From Smithella sp. (GTDB lineage: Bacteria > Desulfobacterota > Syntrophia > Syntrophales > Smithellaceae), in assembly GCA_012797505.1 (NCBI GenBank), contig JAAZOZ010000230.1, positions 1-6,272 of the forward strand: a stretch of 6,272 nt of DNA, given 5' to 3'. Position numbers and translations under genes: made by a program. This document shows, in pieces, positions 6,060 through 6,272 of the stretch. Position 1 is the stretch's first letter; every line of letters begins with the position of its first letter. The notes beneath the pieces are model-generated. The model was given only the letters and a program-made list of their open reading frames with translations, made no database searches and was not told the DNA's origin.

Positions 6060-6272
6060 ATGGAAGCAACAGAAAAAACCATGAACGATGTTTTTAGGAA
6101 CCGCGTTCAAAAATACAAAGACCGTCTTGCTGTTGAAAAGAAGATGAACGGCGTGTGGCATAGCGCGACCTGGAATGAGTATTACGAGCGGTCGCGCGCC
6201 GTTGGCATGGGACTTTATGCCCTGGGGATTCGAAAAGGGGACATGGTTTCCATCCTTTCCGAAAACCGGTTG
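6060..6272 (+). CDS. AMP-forming acyl-CoA synthetase, N-terminal fragment
   Basis: The first 71 codons of an adenylate-forming ligase; the gene runs off the window. The N-terminus shows the family pattern: TMNDVFRNRVQKYKDRLAVE, then GVWHSATWNEYYERSRAVG (the W-x-E-Y/L segment), then GLYALGIRKGDMVSILSENR (the LGIxKGDxVxIlsxNr segment). This spacing is typical of long-chain fatty acyl-CoA synthetases of the FadD/FadD15 type. It would activate a carboxylic acid to its CoA thioester using ATP and CoA. The P-loop and adenylate-binding motifs lie beyond the window, so chain-length preference cannot be judged. GGGAG (6048-6052) lies 7 nt before ATG 6060. It is 66 bp from the BKACE gene, across a hairpin, so it may be a separate transcript or a partly attenuated last gene. 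A role in supplying the acyl-CoA used by the upstream cluster is an inference from position. Confidence 0.87.
   Translation, partial: MEATEKTMNDVFRNRVQKYKDRLAVEKKMNGVWHSATWNEYYERSRAVGMGLYALGIRKGDMVSILSENRL

Noticed and set aside
1..6272. CRISPR array, tRNA/rRNA genes, insertion sequence or attachment site
   Set aside because: No regularly spaced repeats, RNA gene structures, transposase motifs or terminal inverted repeats were seen on either strand.

Overview
The window reads as a piece of an anaerobic, acyl-CoA-degrading bacterium, most plausibly a Desulfobacterota/syntrophic 'deltaproteobacterial' lineage. This placement is an inference from gene content (thiolase-like, SCP2, DUF35, BKACE and acyl-CoA ligase genes) and a moderately GC-rich coding bias; there is no taxonomic marker gene. 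All supported genes lie on the + strand.

Layout. 1-168 is the C-terminal end of a copper-type P1B ATPase (CopA), unrelated to what follows. 169-359 is an AT-rich intergenic region with a candidate promoter (TTGACA at 215-220) and, just downstream, two near-identical palindromic operator-like repeats 24 bp apart (254-272 and 278-296). 360-911 encodes a small complete PHP-domain metal-dependent phosphoesterase. After an 87-bp gap come four tightly packed genes (10-12 nt gaps, a strong Shine-Dalgarno before each): two different thiolase-fold proteins (999-2144, 2157-3353), a protein with two tandem SCP2 sterol-carrier domains fused to a DUF35 zinc-ribbon/OB-fold module (3364-4554), and a second DUF35 module fused in frame to a beta-keto acid cleavage enzyme (BKACE/DUF849; 4566-5993). 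A large perfect-stem hairpin (6001-6034) separates these from the N-terminus of an AMP-forming acyl-CoA ligase (from 6060, cut by the window end).

How the genes may work together. Thiolase-fold plus DUF35 pairs are known as partners in steroid side-chain aldolases (Ltp2-ChsH2), archaeal HMG-CoA synthesis and PhlACB. SCP2 domains bind hydrophobic acyl or sterol ligands. BKACE enzymes condense a beta-keto acid with acetyl-CoA to give acetoacetate and a new acyl-CoA. Here there are two thiolase-fold subunits and two DUF35 modules, one tied to a lipid carrier and one to a BKACE. By motif alignment by eye, both thiolase-fold proteins have lost the Cys/His/Cys thiolase catalytic residues (His of GHP is Asn in both), pointing to aldolase-like or other non-thiolytic chemistry. 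The working hypothesis is a multi-protein acyl-CoA carbon-carbon lyase or condensing complex that hands a beta-keto product to a tethered BKACE, with the downstream ligase supplying activated acid. The most unusual single feature is the DUF35-BKACE fusion, which keeps a strong internal ribosome binding site and ATG exactly at the domain junction (5117-5135).
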